DNA of 64,000 bases, taken from contig KQ965731.1 in the NCBI GenBank assembly GCA_001574975.1, positions 434,001 to 498,000 of the forward strand, in the 5' to 3' direction. Source of the stretch: Gonapodya prolifera JEL478 (Eukaryota; Monoblepharomycota; Monoblepharidomycetes; Monoblepharidales; Gonapodyaceae). Positions 46,416 through 57,900 of the stretch are shown here, one piece after another (the first letter of the stretch is position 1; every line of letters begins with the position of its first letter). Below the pieces are notes generated by a model. It was not told where the DNA came from. It worked only from the letters and a program-made list of their open reading frames with translations, and did not search any database. The translations under genes and the position numbers were made by a program.

Positions 46416-47109
46416 CTAATCGGAGAGAGCTTGAACCCTCTCCGGAAGTGAGTAGAACCAATCTCGCACGGCCGAGATTTGACCGGAGTTAGCGAGGCGG
46501 ACCATGTCCGCGACGCTGTGGTGGGAAAGCTGCGATATGAAGGCATTAATCAGATGCGATACTTGAGAAGTAAGTGCGAAGAAACTCACGTCGCTGAGAT
46601 CCCAGTAACCAAGCATGTAGATGAAGTCCTTCAAGTATTCCACGTCGAATTCTCGGGACAACTGCAGCCTGGTTAATCGAAGCACCAGACGTTCACGCGC
46701 GTCCGGAGCATGGATGCTCCCGAGACGGTTGACCTCCTCGAGTGGCCCGAAGGAGGACGACGCCCTTGCAGGGCCAACACGGACGGAAGCCTTGCCCTTG
46801 GAGCGGGACTTGGTGGAAGAAGACGAGCGGGTCGAGGATTGCACAGACATAGGGAGGGCGGGAAAGACAGGTAGCGTCGATGGAGCGGTGGGTGGTGGGC
46901 CAGTGAACGGCGCAGATAACGGAGCTGGAGGGCCGACACTGTTGTGGGCAAACCCTGGAGGGACCACCATTCCCCCAGAAGGAGGCAGACTTGGACCGAC
47001 GAGGGGAACGAGACGAGGGGGTTAGATGAGCCTTACGGCCTCTCTTCTTAAGTGACACCGGACCCGAGTGACGTAGCAAACCGTCATTGCCGCGCCAAGA
47101 ACAGGGCAT
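46416..47109 (-). CDS. Hypothetical lineage-specific protein
   Basis: A minus-strand open stretch ends at 46416. It has a basic Ser/Pro-rich N-terminal part (SSSSTKSRSKGKASVRVGP) and a helical C-terminal part (LVLRLTRLQLSREFDVEYLK, DFIYMLGYWDLSDVSFFALT, INAFISQLSHHSVADMVRLA). An ATG at 47109 (MPCSWRGNDGLLRHSGPVSL) lies upstream but in another frame, so either an intron or a frame change separates them. I do not recognise a family. The position between repeats and gaps suggests a dispensable or mobile-element-derived gene, but there is no direct evidence. Confidence 0.4.
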
Positions 47110-47413
47110 GTGCGGTCACGACGGTCGAGACCAGGCAAATTAATCTGAAATGCAGTGAAATCGCTGCCATCGATGTGCTCTAAAGGGTTTCGAAAACTTC
47201 TGCACTTGCACCCACAATTCCACAACGTTTTCGGTAGAGAAGGGACAGGTCTCCGCACTTGCCGCTGCGAATTGTTTACGCTGACCAAATGTGTGACCAT
47301 TTATGGTCCTATGTAATGACTTTCACAACTCAACCGTTCGCACGTCAACAAGCAGAAGTGCACATTCCAATCTATCTATCTTGGAAAATATTTATTCTTC
47401 ATGGAAAGGAGAC
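47110..47413. other. Spacer with an unassigned minus-strand open stretch
   Basis: The minus strand at about 47290-47022 is open and reads CKCRSFRNPLEHIDGSDFTA and onward, with several Cys/Arg. No family is recognised. It may be an upstream exon of the hypothetical gene below it. Confidence 0.25.
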
Positions 47414-47711
47414 AAATTTTTGATCATCTGCAACGTCTATTGGAATATGCGATATTTCTTAAATCAATGCAAGTGCTTCACGACTGCCCTCCCATATCTC
47501 AATGCTTGGCACCCAACACCCCCTGCACAACTTTCCCGGCCATATACTTTGTCAAGAACCACAAAATTTTGATCATCTGCAACGTCTATTGGAATATGCG
47601 ATATTTCTTTAATCAATGCAAGTACTTCACGTCTGCCCTCCCATATCTCAATGCTTAGCACCAAACACCCCCTGCACAACTTTCCCGGCCATATACTTTG
47701 TCAAGAACCAC
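47414..47711. repeat. 149-base tandem duplication covering the 3' end of the monooxygenase gene
   Basis: Unit 1 (47414-47562) and unit 2 (47563-47711) align over their full length with about five mismatches. Unit 2 contains the last codons and stop of the FAD monooxygenase plus 3' flank. Unit 1 is an extra copy in which the same C-terminal codons and stop are still readable. Confidence 0.85.
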
Positions 47712-49300
47712 CACGACTCGTACTGCTTCATCATGTTCACCAACGACCTAGGAGTATCCTCTGTCAAAAAGAACATGACCAAATTGTCACTCGTCTCCCG
47801 CGCAATCGGTTCCACACGCTGAAACATTGCGCGCTCAAACTCCACCACGGCACGTTCCAGCTGTCCGTCGTATTTGGCCCACGAGAGATGGTCCGCGAGG
47901 CTCATGGAGTCCGCCATGGCCTGGTTGACCCCCTCGCCGGCAAAAGGCGACATCACGTGCGCAGCGTCGCCCACGAGCGTGATCATGGCAGCGCGAGGAG
48001 CGGAGCCAGGTTGAGTCGGTGGGCGCGACCAGGAGTGGCCGACGGGGAGGGCGTAGATCTTGCGGGGTGTGACGGGGTTGGTGTTCGCCGCGATGAGCTC
48101 GAGCAGCGTGGGGCTCCAGTCGGGGAACAGCGACGCAATGTGTGCGTTCACGGCCTTGATATCACTTTTGCCCTCGAGCGAGTTCTCTGGCATGTCCAAG
48201 AACTCGGCGGGCACTGCAAAATTGGCGTAGATCCTCACGCGCCCTCCGGAATTCCGTTGAGCAAACATGCCCCTGCCGTGTTCGAGCGATATGAGCATGC
48301 CGCGACCGACGAGGGCGCCAACGGTGGGGTAGTCGGGGGACGAGGTGAGCGGCGTGGTGTCGGCGTTGTCGATGGTGATGTCGTAGAAGGAGATTCCGGA
48401 GTAGGTGGGTTTCACGGGAGTGAGCAAGGATCGTGTGCGAGACCATGCGCCGTCTGTGCCGACAATCAAGTCGGCGTAAAGGTGTTCGAGGCCTGAATTG
48501 TCCTGAGGGAGGGCTAGACCATCGCGCCCATCGCTCGCCCTTGCTGTAGCACCAGAGTCCCCAGAGGCCACCTTGGGCCTGACGCGCACCACGTACGGAC
48601 CCGCACTGGCACCCTGGGGATCTTCCATGATATCGACGACCTCGGTGCCCCAACGAATTGTGCCCGGCTCAAGCGAGTCAATGAGCAAGTCGCGCAGCTG
48701 GGTGCGGTCGATCTCGGGGCGGGTGAACATGGTGCCAAAGATGGGGCTGGGACCCGGGGGAGTTGTGGACACTTCCGAATGGAGGATGGAAAAGTGCTTG
48801 TCGGTGATTTTCATGTCTGCGGTGTGAAGGTATGGGGGTATGGGGGTATGGGGGTATGAAGGTATGGAAGGAGGGTACGAGGGGCGAAGACGAAAGAGAG
48901 GTTCAGTCAGATGATTTGATATATAATCCGGCATGGTATCACTTCGCACTCTGCGCAGTAGCCGCTTTGAGGCTGTCTCGCTTAGGCCTCGATATTGCTC
49001 CGGGATGAGCCTTACGGCCTCCTCCGCTCGACTTTACTCACCTTCACCCTCCGGCCTTGCCAACTTCATAAACTCTGCATGCAGACCCGCAGCCCTCAAT
49101 GCGGCCTGTCCCGACTCGTTGTGCAAGTCGAGGGACCCGCCTTGAGGTCGGTGGTAGCGATCAACGTCCCGTTCGATGACTGTGACATTCTCGGCGCCGC
49201 GAGTCTGGAGAATGCGGGCAAGCGTGAGTCCAGCGGGACCTGCGCCAATGATGATGACGCGGAGTGAGAGGAGGGAAGAGTGTTTGGAGTGGAAGAACAT
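47648..49300 (-). CDS. FAD-dependent aromatic-ring-type monooxygenase (TetX/PHBH-like)
   Basis: Two exons (about 49300-49036 and 48817-47648) separated by an intron of about 220 bases. Exon 1 begins MFFHSKHSSLLSLRVIIIGA and contains the FAD-binding GxGxxG in IIIGAGPAGLTLARIL, then VIERDVDRYHRPQGGSLDLH. Exon 2 has the second FAD motif YADLIVGTDGAWSRTRSLL (DG motif) and the late GD motif in ITLVGDAAHVMSPFAGEGVN. It continues through ALADHL-type helices and ends YMAGKVVQGVFGAKH. The set is that of group A flavoprotein hydroxylases. The substrate is unknown; close relatives act on aromatic or polycyclic compounds, including tetracycline-like ones. Total about 475 residues, normal for the family. 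The short intron contains an 18-base motif shared with 47026. Confidence 0.9.
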
Positions 49301-49722
49301 GGTGGTTTGATGGTTAATGGAGTTGAGAATTGCGCGGGTTGGGGATGGCGATGAGTTACCAATAGAAGGACTTCAAACCAGCGTGCTTTTATAGGCGGGC
49401 GACGCAAGGCGGCGAGGCGTAAGAAGCAGAAGGTTGCGGCGGGTAATCAGGAATATACTTGTGGCGCAGGTGTGGCCACAGACCGCCACAGCTGTCGCAG
49501 GAAGAACGGTTTCACAAGCCCGGTGTTGCCTGACGTGTTCAGTTTGCAGTAGTCTGGGTGCCATACGCGTCTGCTTCTCATTTTCTGTCCATCTCAGGAC
49601 CTGCACGGGTGGAGTGTTGCAAGATTGGCATGTCGTGCCGCGGGTGATTCCAACCAGTGATGGGTGAATATTCGGAAGTTTTCAGCGAAGAAAATATGAG
49701 TGGGATTGGAATTGGCTGACCA
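49301..49722. other. Intergenic spacer upstream of the monooxygenase
   Basis: About 420 bases with no recognised gene, RNA or repeat; it contains the promoter of the monooxygenase. Confidence 0.4.
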
Positions 49723-51010
49723 ATGAAAGGTGAAGAGGGGGGGCGGAACCTGTCATGTGGCCTTTCCCCCAAGGACACCTGCGCAGTTTTTCAACTGCAG
49801 CTTCTCCGACAAGTGGCAGACCGGGATATGATCCACGGGGACATTCACGTTGCCCTGTTTGAGGCCACGCTTGGAAGACACCGAGGATACCTCGAATGCG
49901 CCCACCTCTTGCTATCGTCGGGAGCAAACGTCGACGGACATTCATCCATAAGGACGACGCTGTGGAACGCCTCCAGCATTGGCCACACAGAACTGGTGTC
50001 TCTGCTTCTCGACCACGGTGCCAGCATCATCGGTCATCCTAAACGGCGACTCGGCACTCTGCCAAGCGGCCTTTTTGAAAAAACACGAAATCGTGGAGCT
50101 TATGCTCGACTGGGACGCCCTCTCCCATGACCCCAATGACACCAACCTCCTCACTGTGGCCGACAAGAACGCCGCCGTCGTCTCCGCGTGCAAACGGGGC
50201 CTCATCCGCATAATTGAACTGCTCCTCTCCCGCGGGGCCGACATGCGCACCCCCCAGGCACCGACTTTGTGTTCACCGCAGCGACATATCTCCAATTCGA
50301 CACCGCGCTCTTCTTGCTGCATCGTGGGGCCGACGTGCATGGGTCTCATGATGACGTCCTCTTGACAGCCATCGGGAAGACGCCCGCGTCGTACGTGAAG
50401 CAGCTCATCGCGTTCGGCGCAGACGTGCATGCGCAGAACGGATCCGCGCTCATAAACGCCATCACCAAGGGCGATGCGGAAACAACGCGCGTGGCTCCTC
50501 GACGCCGGCGCCGACTTCAATGCTTCCGATGTGTCCGCGCTGATTGCGGCGTCCAGACTGGGGAAGCTGGACATTGTGAAGACCCTCATGATGACACGCG
50601 GCGCCAACGTCCACGTCACCGACGACGAGCCCTTCGTCGCTGCCTGCGATACGGTCATATTAGTGTTGCAAAGCACCTTGTTGCCCACCGTGCCGACCCG
50701 CCCGGGCAGGGCGATGCAGCGCTTGCGTGAGCCTCGGCGAACGGGCACAGCGGGATTGTGAAGTACTTGCTTTCCCTGCACGCCGACGTGCACGCCCAAG
50801 ACGATGAACCACTCGTGAAGGCGTGCAAAAACGAACGCGTGCATGTCGTGGAGCTTCTGCTGCCCGAGGCGTGCGGGCCAGTGCTATGGTAACCACCCCC
50901 TAGAGCACGCCGTGGCGAACGTGGGGTTGGAGGTGGTGCGGCTCCTGCTGGACTTTGGCGCGGACGTTCACGCAAGGGAGGACGAGGCGCTCCTGAAAAG
51001 CTGCGACGCT
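49723..51010 (+). pseudogene. Decayed ankyrin-repeat protein gene
   Basis: Ankyrin repeats can be followed along the whole stretch but jump between the three + frames at least four times. Examples: LECAHLLLSSGANVDGHSS, HTELVSLLLDHGAS, IIELLLSRGADM, TALFLLHRGADVHG, VKQLIAFGADVHAQN, WLLDAGADFNASD, LDIVKTLMMTRGANVHVTD, HISVAKHLVAHRADPP, IVKYLLSLHADVHAQDDEP and VVRLLLDFGADVHARED. Each matches the LLxxGAD(V/I) consensus. An intact version would have a dozen or more repeats, as is common in large chytrid ankyrin families. There is no long frame and no plausible set of introns that restores one, so I call it a pseudogene; sequencing error near the gap-rich zone could contribute. Confidence 0.7.
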
Positions 51011-51803
51011 GAGAAAGGCAAACTTTGTCAAGTTGCTCCTGGTGCATTGGGCGGACGTGAGTGCCCAGGATGGGGAGGTGGTGAGAAACGCCCATCAAAA
51101 CGCTGTGGGGCTGGTGTTGGATGGGGGAAGCAGATGGGCGAGAAGGTCAAGGAAGTGAAAGGGACATGTCGAGTGGATCGGCAACCAAGATTTGATGAAC
51201 CAGCAGATGAACCAGAGAGGGCGAAGGGCGGACCGCAACACCGACAGTTGGATAGCAATGTTTCTCACACCACTATACCAATAGGGCATTCATCCAAGCG
51301 AGTATGTTCATACTCACGAAATATATGTACGTTTATGAATCGAGTCTCGGAGTGCAATATGAATGGGCTTCGATTGGGTGTGGTACTGGTTATTGATGTG
51401 CGAATTCACTCCGATGTATTGTTTTTTATTGCCTCCGATGTAGTGAACACAGTGATTCAATCCATTCCAAAATATGAGCTAGATACTCTTTTTGGACGAT
51501 TGAACAAATGAGACACGTGTTGTGGTCCAACCGATCGACGTTTGTGAAACTAGCGCAGAGTGTCAGTAGACAACATTGAGCGTGGGAAAGCCAAACGTAT
51601 AAATGAGACAAAAGGTGAGCAAAAGCAGTGATGAGATAGGGTGGAATATATCAATTCTCTGCAAAATGTGCACCCATGTAACTGCAGGAGGGACAATATT
51701 CAAATCTAAATCTCATATCACGTCATAATTTTTTGGGCCCCTGGACGGTCATGTTCAGGGTACCATTCCAGTAATGTCTTTATCGGTATCCTCGACCGAA
51801 TAA
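51011..51803. other. Intergenic region
   Basis: AT-rich from about 51260 on. Only short unsupported open frames; no gene recognised. Confidence 0.4.
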
Positions 51804-54696
51804 TTACGACCACCGGCTCTTCACATCGACGCCCTCCCGCACAAACTCGTCCGCCTCCCATCGCTCAACCGAGTCCAGCCGCTTCACCATCATCCTTGCC
51901 GCCCGCTTCACAACTTTCCACGCGTCCGTCCGCCTCTTCATGGCATCAACCTGCTTCTGAAAGTCCTCCAAGGCACCCTTATGTACAGGGGACAGTGCAG
52001 ACCGGGCCACCTTCTCCGACTGGTCTTCCGTGGCCGCTCGCCGCTCCTTGGCGCTTGCCGCGGTGTCGAGCATCGCACCACGAGAGATCCGCAACGCCAC
52101 GTTCGTATCCAGGGCTTGCCACCGCTCTCCTCGAAGCGCGCCAAGCTCGGCCTCCAAGGTGGCAATTTGGACATCGAGTGATCTGTTCAGACCGATCAAC
52201 TCGATTTCTTTTGCGATGAGTGAGTCCCGCTTGGTCGTCAGCTGCTCCGCCTGAGCGGCGGTTTCTTTCCGAGAAGAGGCTCCAGTACGCACTGTGGTGT
52301 CGAGTGTTGCGAGAAGGTCTGAGAGGCGGGCAGAGATGCCTCGGTATAGGGTGTCAGTCGTTTCATGTGATGCTGTGAGTTCAGTATGCCGAGCTGTCAG
52401 GTCTTGCTCCCGAGCTTGCGTGTCTAGAACGAAAGCTGCATTTCTCTCGAACTTTTCGTAAAGGTTTGCATGCTTTGCAAGGAGCACTGCTCGGCGGTCC
52501 CGAAATTCCGATACTTGAAGAGCCTTTCGTTCCCTGGATTCACGAATCCCCTCTTGACGCTCTCGCAACATCTGTGCCTGGGCTTTCGCCCTCCCAATGT
52601 CTCCGCGTAAAACGTCCTTCCGTGCTTCGGATTTCTTCTTGTCGTCTTCCATTTTCATTTTGACCTTCTGTTCCTCGGCCTCCGTCGCCCGAAGAGTCTC
52701 CCTCGTCTTCGCAATCGCCTCCACAATTCTTCTCTTTTCCTCTATCTCCTCAGCTTTTCGTTTGACAGCCGCGTCCCGTTTCGCGCGCATCTCAGAGATC
52801 CGGGCCTCTGATTCCTCCCTCGTGACACGCATTTCTTCCGTGAGCTCCTCAACTCGTGCACGTTCACGTTCCAATGTGGTCTCGTATTCCTGCCGTCTTA
52901 CGAGAGCCGCTTCCTTATTCTCCTGTGCTGCTTTCTGAGCCGCTTGAGCAGTCTCCAGCTCCGCGGCAAGCTTCTTATTCCGTTCCTCAAGCTCGGCGAC
53001 TTCTTTGGCGTGCTTCACCTTGCTGGACTCAAGTTTCACGGTGCCTTCCTTGAGGTGCTTCGATGCGTCCCTTTCTTCAACCTTGAGCTTTTGTCCCTGT
53101 ATCAACCCTTCCTCGACCCTCTTCCTCACCGCAGTCGCTTCCATTCGCATGGTTTCCGATTTTTTGGTGACCTCCGCGAGCGTTGCCTTCAATTGTGCAG
53201 TCGCCTGCTCATAATCTTTGTGAGCCTTTTCGTTGTCGTTTTTAGCTATCGTGTTTGCGGCTCGCTCCACTCCCAGTGCTGCCATGACTAGCTGCAGCTC
53301 TGCAAACGCCGCGTTATTATCCTTCTCAAGTTGTACAGTGATAGGTTCCAACTCCCGAACTTCCCGCTCCAGCGCCAACATCTGGATTTCCACGTGCTTT
53401 CGTTCGAACTCAAGGGCGTTGACTTCGTCGGTGCGCTCGCGCAGCTCTGTCCGTACACGGTCCACGCTGCGTGCGACGTTTGAGGCAGAGGTTTGGAGGG
53501 CCGCGTGGAGCTCACGAAGGTCGGAGGATCCAGATGCCGATTCTTGTTGGAGGCGAGCAGACAGCCGGGACAGGTTTTCGGTGTCTTCTGCTGTCTGCTT
53601 GAGTTTGGTGTCAAGAGACGAGAGATTATCTCGATGTTCTGCAATCTTGGTTGAGAGTGCAGCGGATGATTCGAGTAATTCTGAAATAGTTGATTCGACC
53701 TACACAAATAACGTCCTAGTGCCTAAAAACTATCCATAAAAGAACAACACTTACTAAATTTCTCTCCTCCCCGCTGAGCCAACCCCATACTGCAACCTGA
53801 CCGCACAGTATCTTGAGATATCTCAACTCTTGTTGCAGCTTCTCTAAGCTGCTGTTGGTCCATCTTTTCGATGCCTCCTCGTATACGGACGCCTCTTTGA
53901 CTGCGTATTCTAGGTGCCTGATTGTGTCGAGGTTGCTCGCCAAGGACAAGTTTGTCGAAAACAGAAGCGACTGCATTTCTGACAGTCGGTGGCGTGCAGC
54001 AGAAAAGTACCACGGGAACAAATGAGGTGTGACATGAGGCTCTCTGTCGAGCCCGATATTCTCTGTAGTGTTGGTTTTTGACAGGTCTTGGAGAGTCGCT
54101 ACCGACGACGCGTCCTTACGAAAGATCTTTTTCTTTGTTGGGAAGTCAAACGGATGGCGATGGGCTTCCTCTGAAAAGACTCGGTGAGGTTGGGGAAGGA
54201 CATATCCTCCAGGTAGGGAGGATGCCCTCTTCTTGCCTTTCGGCGAGGCATCCATATCTCCAACGCCTGGGGATCCTGCGAGTCGTTCAAGCTCAGACCT
54301 TTTTCGAATGCTTTCCTCTGGTTTCTCCTTCGAAAAGGTTGCTTGCTTTGCTCCAACATCAGGAGCAGAAGGACTCGGGTCTTTTATCGTTGAGCTGACC
54401 TTCAAGTCCAGTTCGCCACTATGCACAATCCTTCGTCCCACAGATTCATTGGCCGAGGTAAAGTCGTATGTGACATGTTTCTCGAAGCAATGCTCGAACG
54501 CTTCGATAAGCTGTTCTTCGCACTTCAAGCACGGGTTCGTCGGAGCCGAGGCCGTATCTTCGCGAGTCTCTTCGGCTAGTGTCGTACTCGAGTCATCCGT
54601 CTCCAAATTAGAATGAATTTGAGTCTTCTTAGGTGTTTCCCGCCACTGATGCTTCGATTGGGAAGTCGGAGACGACGATAACTGCATACGCTGCAT
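51804..54696 (-). CDS. Large coiled-coil protein of unknown function
   Basis: The main exon (about 53699-51804) is almost entirely heptad-rich coiled coil: KHVEIQMLALEREVRELEPI, AKEVAELEERNKKLAAELET, RVEELTEEMRVTREESEARI, KRKAEEIEEKRRIVEAIAKT. It closes with a short ordered tail (DAWKVVKRAARMMVKRLDSV, VDVKSRWS). An upstream exon (to about 53760) carries a Ser-rich region with a CxxC pair (NPCLKCEEQLIEAFEHCFEK) and a helix (LQQELRYLKILCGQVAVWGW). The ATG at 54696 (MQRMQLSSSPTSQS) is a reasonable start; the open frame continues upstream without ATG to about 54861. Total about 930 residues. Length and periodicity resemble centrosomal or intraflagellar structural proteins, but no family signature is seen and I do not assign one. 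Confidence 0.65.
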
Positions 54697-54964
54697 CGGA
54701 AAACCAACGATTTGGTGGCTGCGGGGACGTTCTCCGGTGTTGTGTGAATGGCGGACGTCCCCGGTTGAACTTGCTGAATTTCTGCCGCGATGGTTCTGTC
54801 TGCTGTCTGCGATGATATCCACGAGGTCCCAAGTCAATGTTATTTGGAGTCCAAGAATCAAAACTTTGCGCGTATTACTACGTTATGGTACAACTTCACT
54901 TCACTGCTTTTGTTGAAAAGTCCTCTGCAACCATGTCGTTTACGAGTCCGATTTTCGGCAGCTT

Positions 54965-57900
54965 TTATTCACACGTTCTTCGACGGTGTTCCCCAAAGGC
55001 GTCGATTGCCGACACCAAATCAACAAGCTCCAGTGGTTTGCTCAAATGCCCATCCATTCCATGTTCAATACTACGCTTTTTGTCACCGTTTTGGGCGTTG
55101 GCAGTGAGGGCAAGAATCCTGACAACGCCTGTTCAGATTAACCTGACGAACGTCAACAGAAAGCTTCATACCAGGGTTGAACAGTAAGGTCCATTTTGCG
55201 GATCAATTTGGTCGCTTCATATCCACTCATCAATGGCATTTGTATATCTACAAATGTGTCAACATCACCACCGCCAGCGTCGATTCCGAAGAACTAATAC
55301 TCACCCTTCACATCCCAAGACGGCCGTATCGTCCAGCAAAGCAACCAATCAACAGTTAGAAGTACTACCGTCGAGGAGAGACGCTCACCATCAGAATTAA
55401 ATCGATCGGAATTCCATTTTTCCCACGCTCGGAGACCGTTTTTACAGCTTCGGCCCCGTTTAGACACATCTCGACATTGCGAAACCCAGACTTCTCGAGC
55501 AATCTCGCGACAAGAGTTTGGTTCACAAGCTTTAAGGAGAGCAACAGTCATTCTTGTCACAAGGACATTTACGTGAGTTTGGAAGCTCACGTTGTCTTCC
55601 GCGAGAAGCAATTGCAAGTCTGGATTCCGAGTTTTGGGAAGAGGCCGAATTGGTAACTTGGTTCTTCTGGTGCGTGTTGTTGGGTTGACACTGTCATCAC
55701 GGGCAGATTTTATGACCCCTTCGAACACGTTCGGGGCCGTAGATGGTGCCACCATAGGGGCAACACTCCCCACGATATTCTCTGTGTCGCGGCTGATCGG
55801 AAGCGTCAGGCCCAGATCAGGTCCGCTCTCGCCATGCTCCTCCAGCCACTTTAAGTCCTCGTCCGGAGTGGGTCTTGCGAATGCGACTGTGAATGAAAAG
55901 GTACTCCCAATTCCTAAAGGCCACACAGAGCAGTAAGTATCGTATGTTTCCGTCCCAATATAACGTTGAAAACGACCACTGACCTTCCTCGCTATCCACC
56001 CAGATTCTTCCCCCCAGGAGCTCAACCAGACCTCGGCTTATCGAAAGGCCCAAGCCAGTTCCTCCATAGTTTCGACTCGTAGAACTGTCCACCTACAGTT
56101 TCATATCCCTTTGAGCTCGTGTGTAAAGACCACTGAGGTGATGTTAGCCTCACCTGAGAGAACGGTTTGAAGAGTCGATCAAACCTAATGCGCGGTTCGG
56201 AAAACAAGAGAGTTGTAAAGGGCATGCAGAACTAAACTACGTTCTATTTTTACCTGGAGACGGGAATTCCAATTCCATGATCCTTGATTTCGAACAACAT
56301 TTTGAATGCGGAAGTGATTCGCGCATCTTGGTGGGTTGGATCCATGCGTAATGCTATGGACACTGTCGTCCCACTACCGCTGAATTTAATGGCATTCCCA
56401 ACCTGGTGCGCAATTTGGTGGTTTCATCAGGACAACATGGCCCAATGCTTCCAAATCAAACCTCACCAAATTTAGCAAAACCTGCCGAATGCGACCTAGT
56501 GTGAGCAAAAGGTCAACCAACAAACATTGCATACGAACCATGCGGGCGAAAGCTCTCGAGCATCCTCACCGGGATCCGCCTTTGCGATCTTGGGTACATT
56601 CTCAGCCACCTGTGAAACCAAAAATATCCCTCTTTCTGTCGCTGTACTTGATAGCAGAGACGTGACTGAGTTCAATAGATCTCTAACATTGAAGCATGCA
56701 GCATCAAGCTGGGTTTTGCCCCTAACCATGAATCAGCCTATCAGAGGAAGGAAATACAGATTCTTTTTTTAAATAATAGACTCACGCTTGCAACTTCGAA
56801 AAGTCTAATAAATCGTCAATGACTCTTGTCAGATCGTCGGTACTGCAACGATGGATCTTATTGTCACTTCGCTCAGGGATCATGGGACTAAAGTTTGTTC
56901 ACTCACCAAGTTCGAATCATGTGAAGGTACTCTTCCTGCTCCTTTGAGAATGTACTCGAAACAGGAGACAGAGGACTATTTGCTCTCCGAAAAGGCAACA
57001 CGGACGAAGCACTTGAAACGTCAGAGTCCGACGGAGAGCTGGCTTGAACCCCTTCAGAGTTGCTTCGGAGGGACGTTTCTTGCAACAACCGTGTCATTCC
57101 TGTCGTGATTGCATTGAAAAGAAACGTTGTTGATTGAATAACCACCTTCCGGTAAACATCATTACCTTTCAGACCATGCAAAGGTGTACGGAGCTCTGTA
57201 GGAATGTTTGCCAGTGTGGTTAACGTTTGAATGACAGCTACACACGTACCATGGCTAACATTGGCGATGAAAAGCTCTCTGACAAAAGTGGGCGAGAATG
57301 GTTAAGTCATTCCAACATTATGGCACAATCGGTCACACGAACTTCGAGCTCAGAGCGTCTTGAAGATCAGAATTCTTAAGATGAAGTTGGTATTCAAGCT
57401 CGGCGTCCGTCTGAGAAACGATAAAAGAGGGATCTCATTCGTGCCAAACTGTTCAACACTTCGACTCCGGGAGAAAATTACCCACGATCACAAGCACCAG
57501 AAACTCCTGACCTTGCTCGTTCATAAGAGCACTACGTGCTTTTACGTGTACCACATTCCCGGCATCCACCTCCGTGGGATTCGGATCTTTGGATGGTTTT
57601 GTAACCCGGAAGGATACCGAATCACCAGTTCCTCCCTGTAGTTTCAGCACATCCAGACTGAACGCTTTCTTTGCGTGCTCTCTGTCGTCTGGGTGCACGA
57701 TCGAGAAAAACGTTGGGTTGTACTTGGAATGTTGGAGTAGAAGATGCCCAGGGTCCATTCCTAACAGCTGGTCTCGGACGTAGGAATTTGCGTTCCATAT
57801 TATGGGTTTTGAATCCGCTTTGAGACCAAAAAACCAATATTGACGTTGAGAACTTAGAATAAAACCTAAGGCAGAGATGCATACCTTCAACGTCACACAC

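Noticed and set aside
46416-47300. Retroelement-derived gene
   Set aside because: No protease, reverse transcriptase, integrase, CCHC knuckle or terminal repeat was seen, so the locus is left as hypothetical.
30420-48995. 13-base match cgaggcctaagcg (inverted) between the ZFAND4-like intron and the monooxygenase intron
   Set aside because: Matches of this length are expected many times by chance in 64 kb, so it is not evidence of a shared element by itself.
52597-53739. Ser-rich plus-strand frames
   Set aside because: They are mirror images of the Glu/Arg/Lys-rich coiled coil on the minus strand, a common composition artefact.
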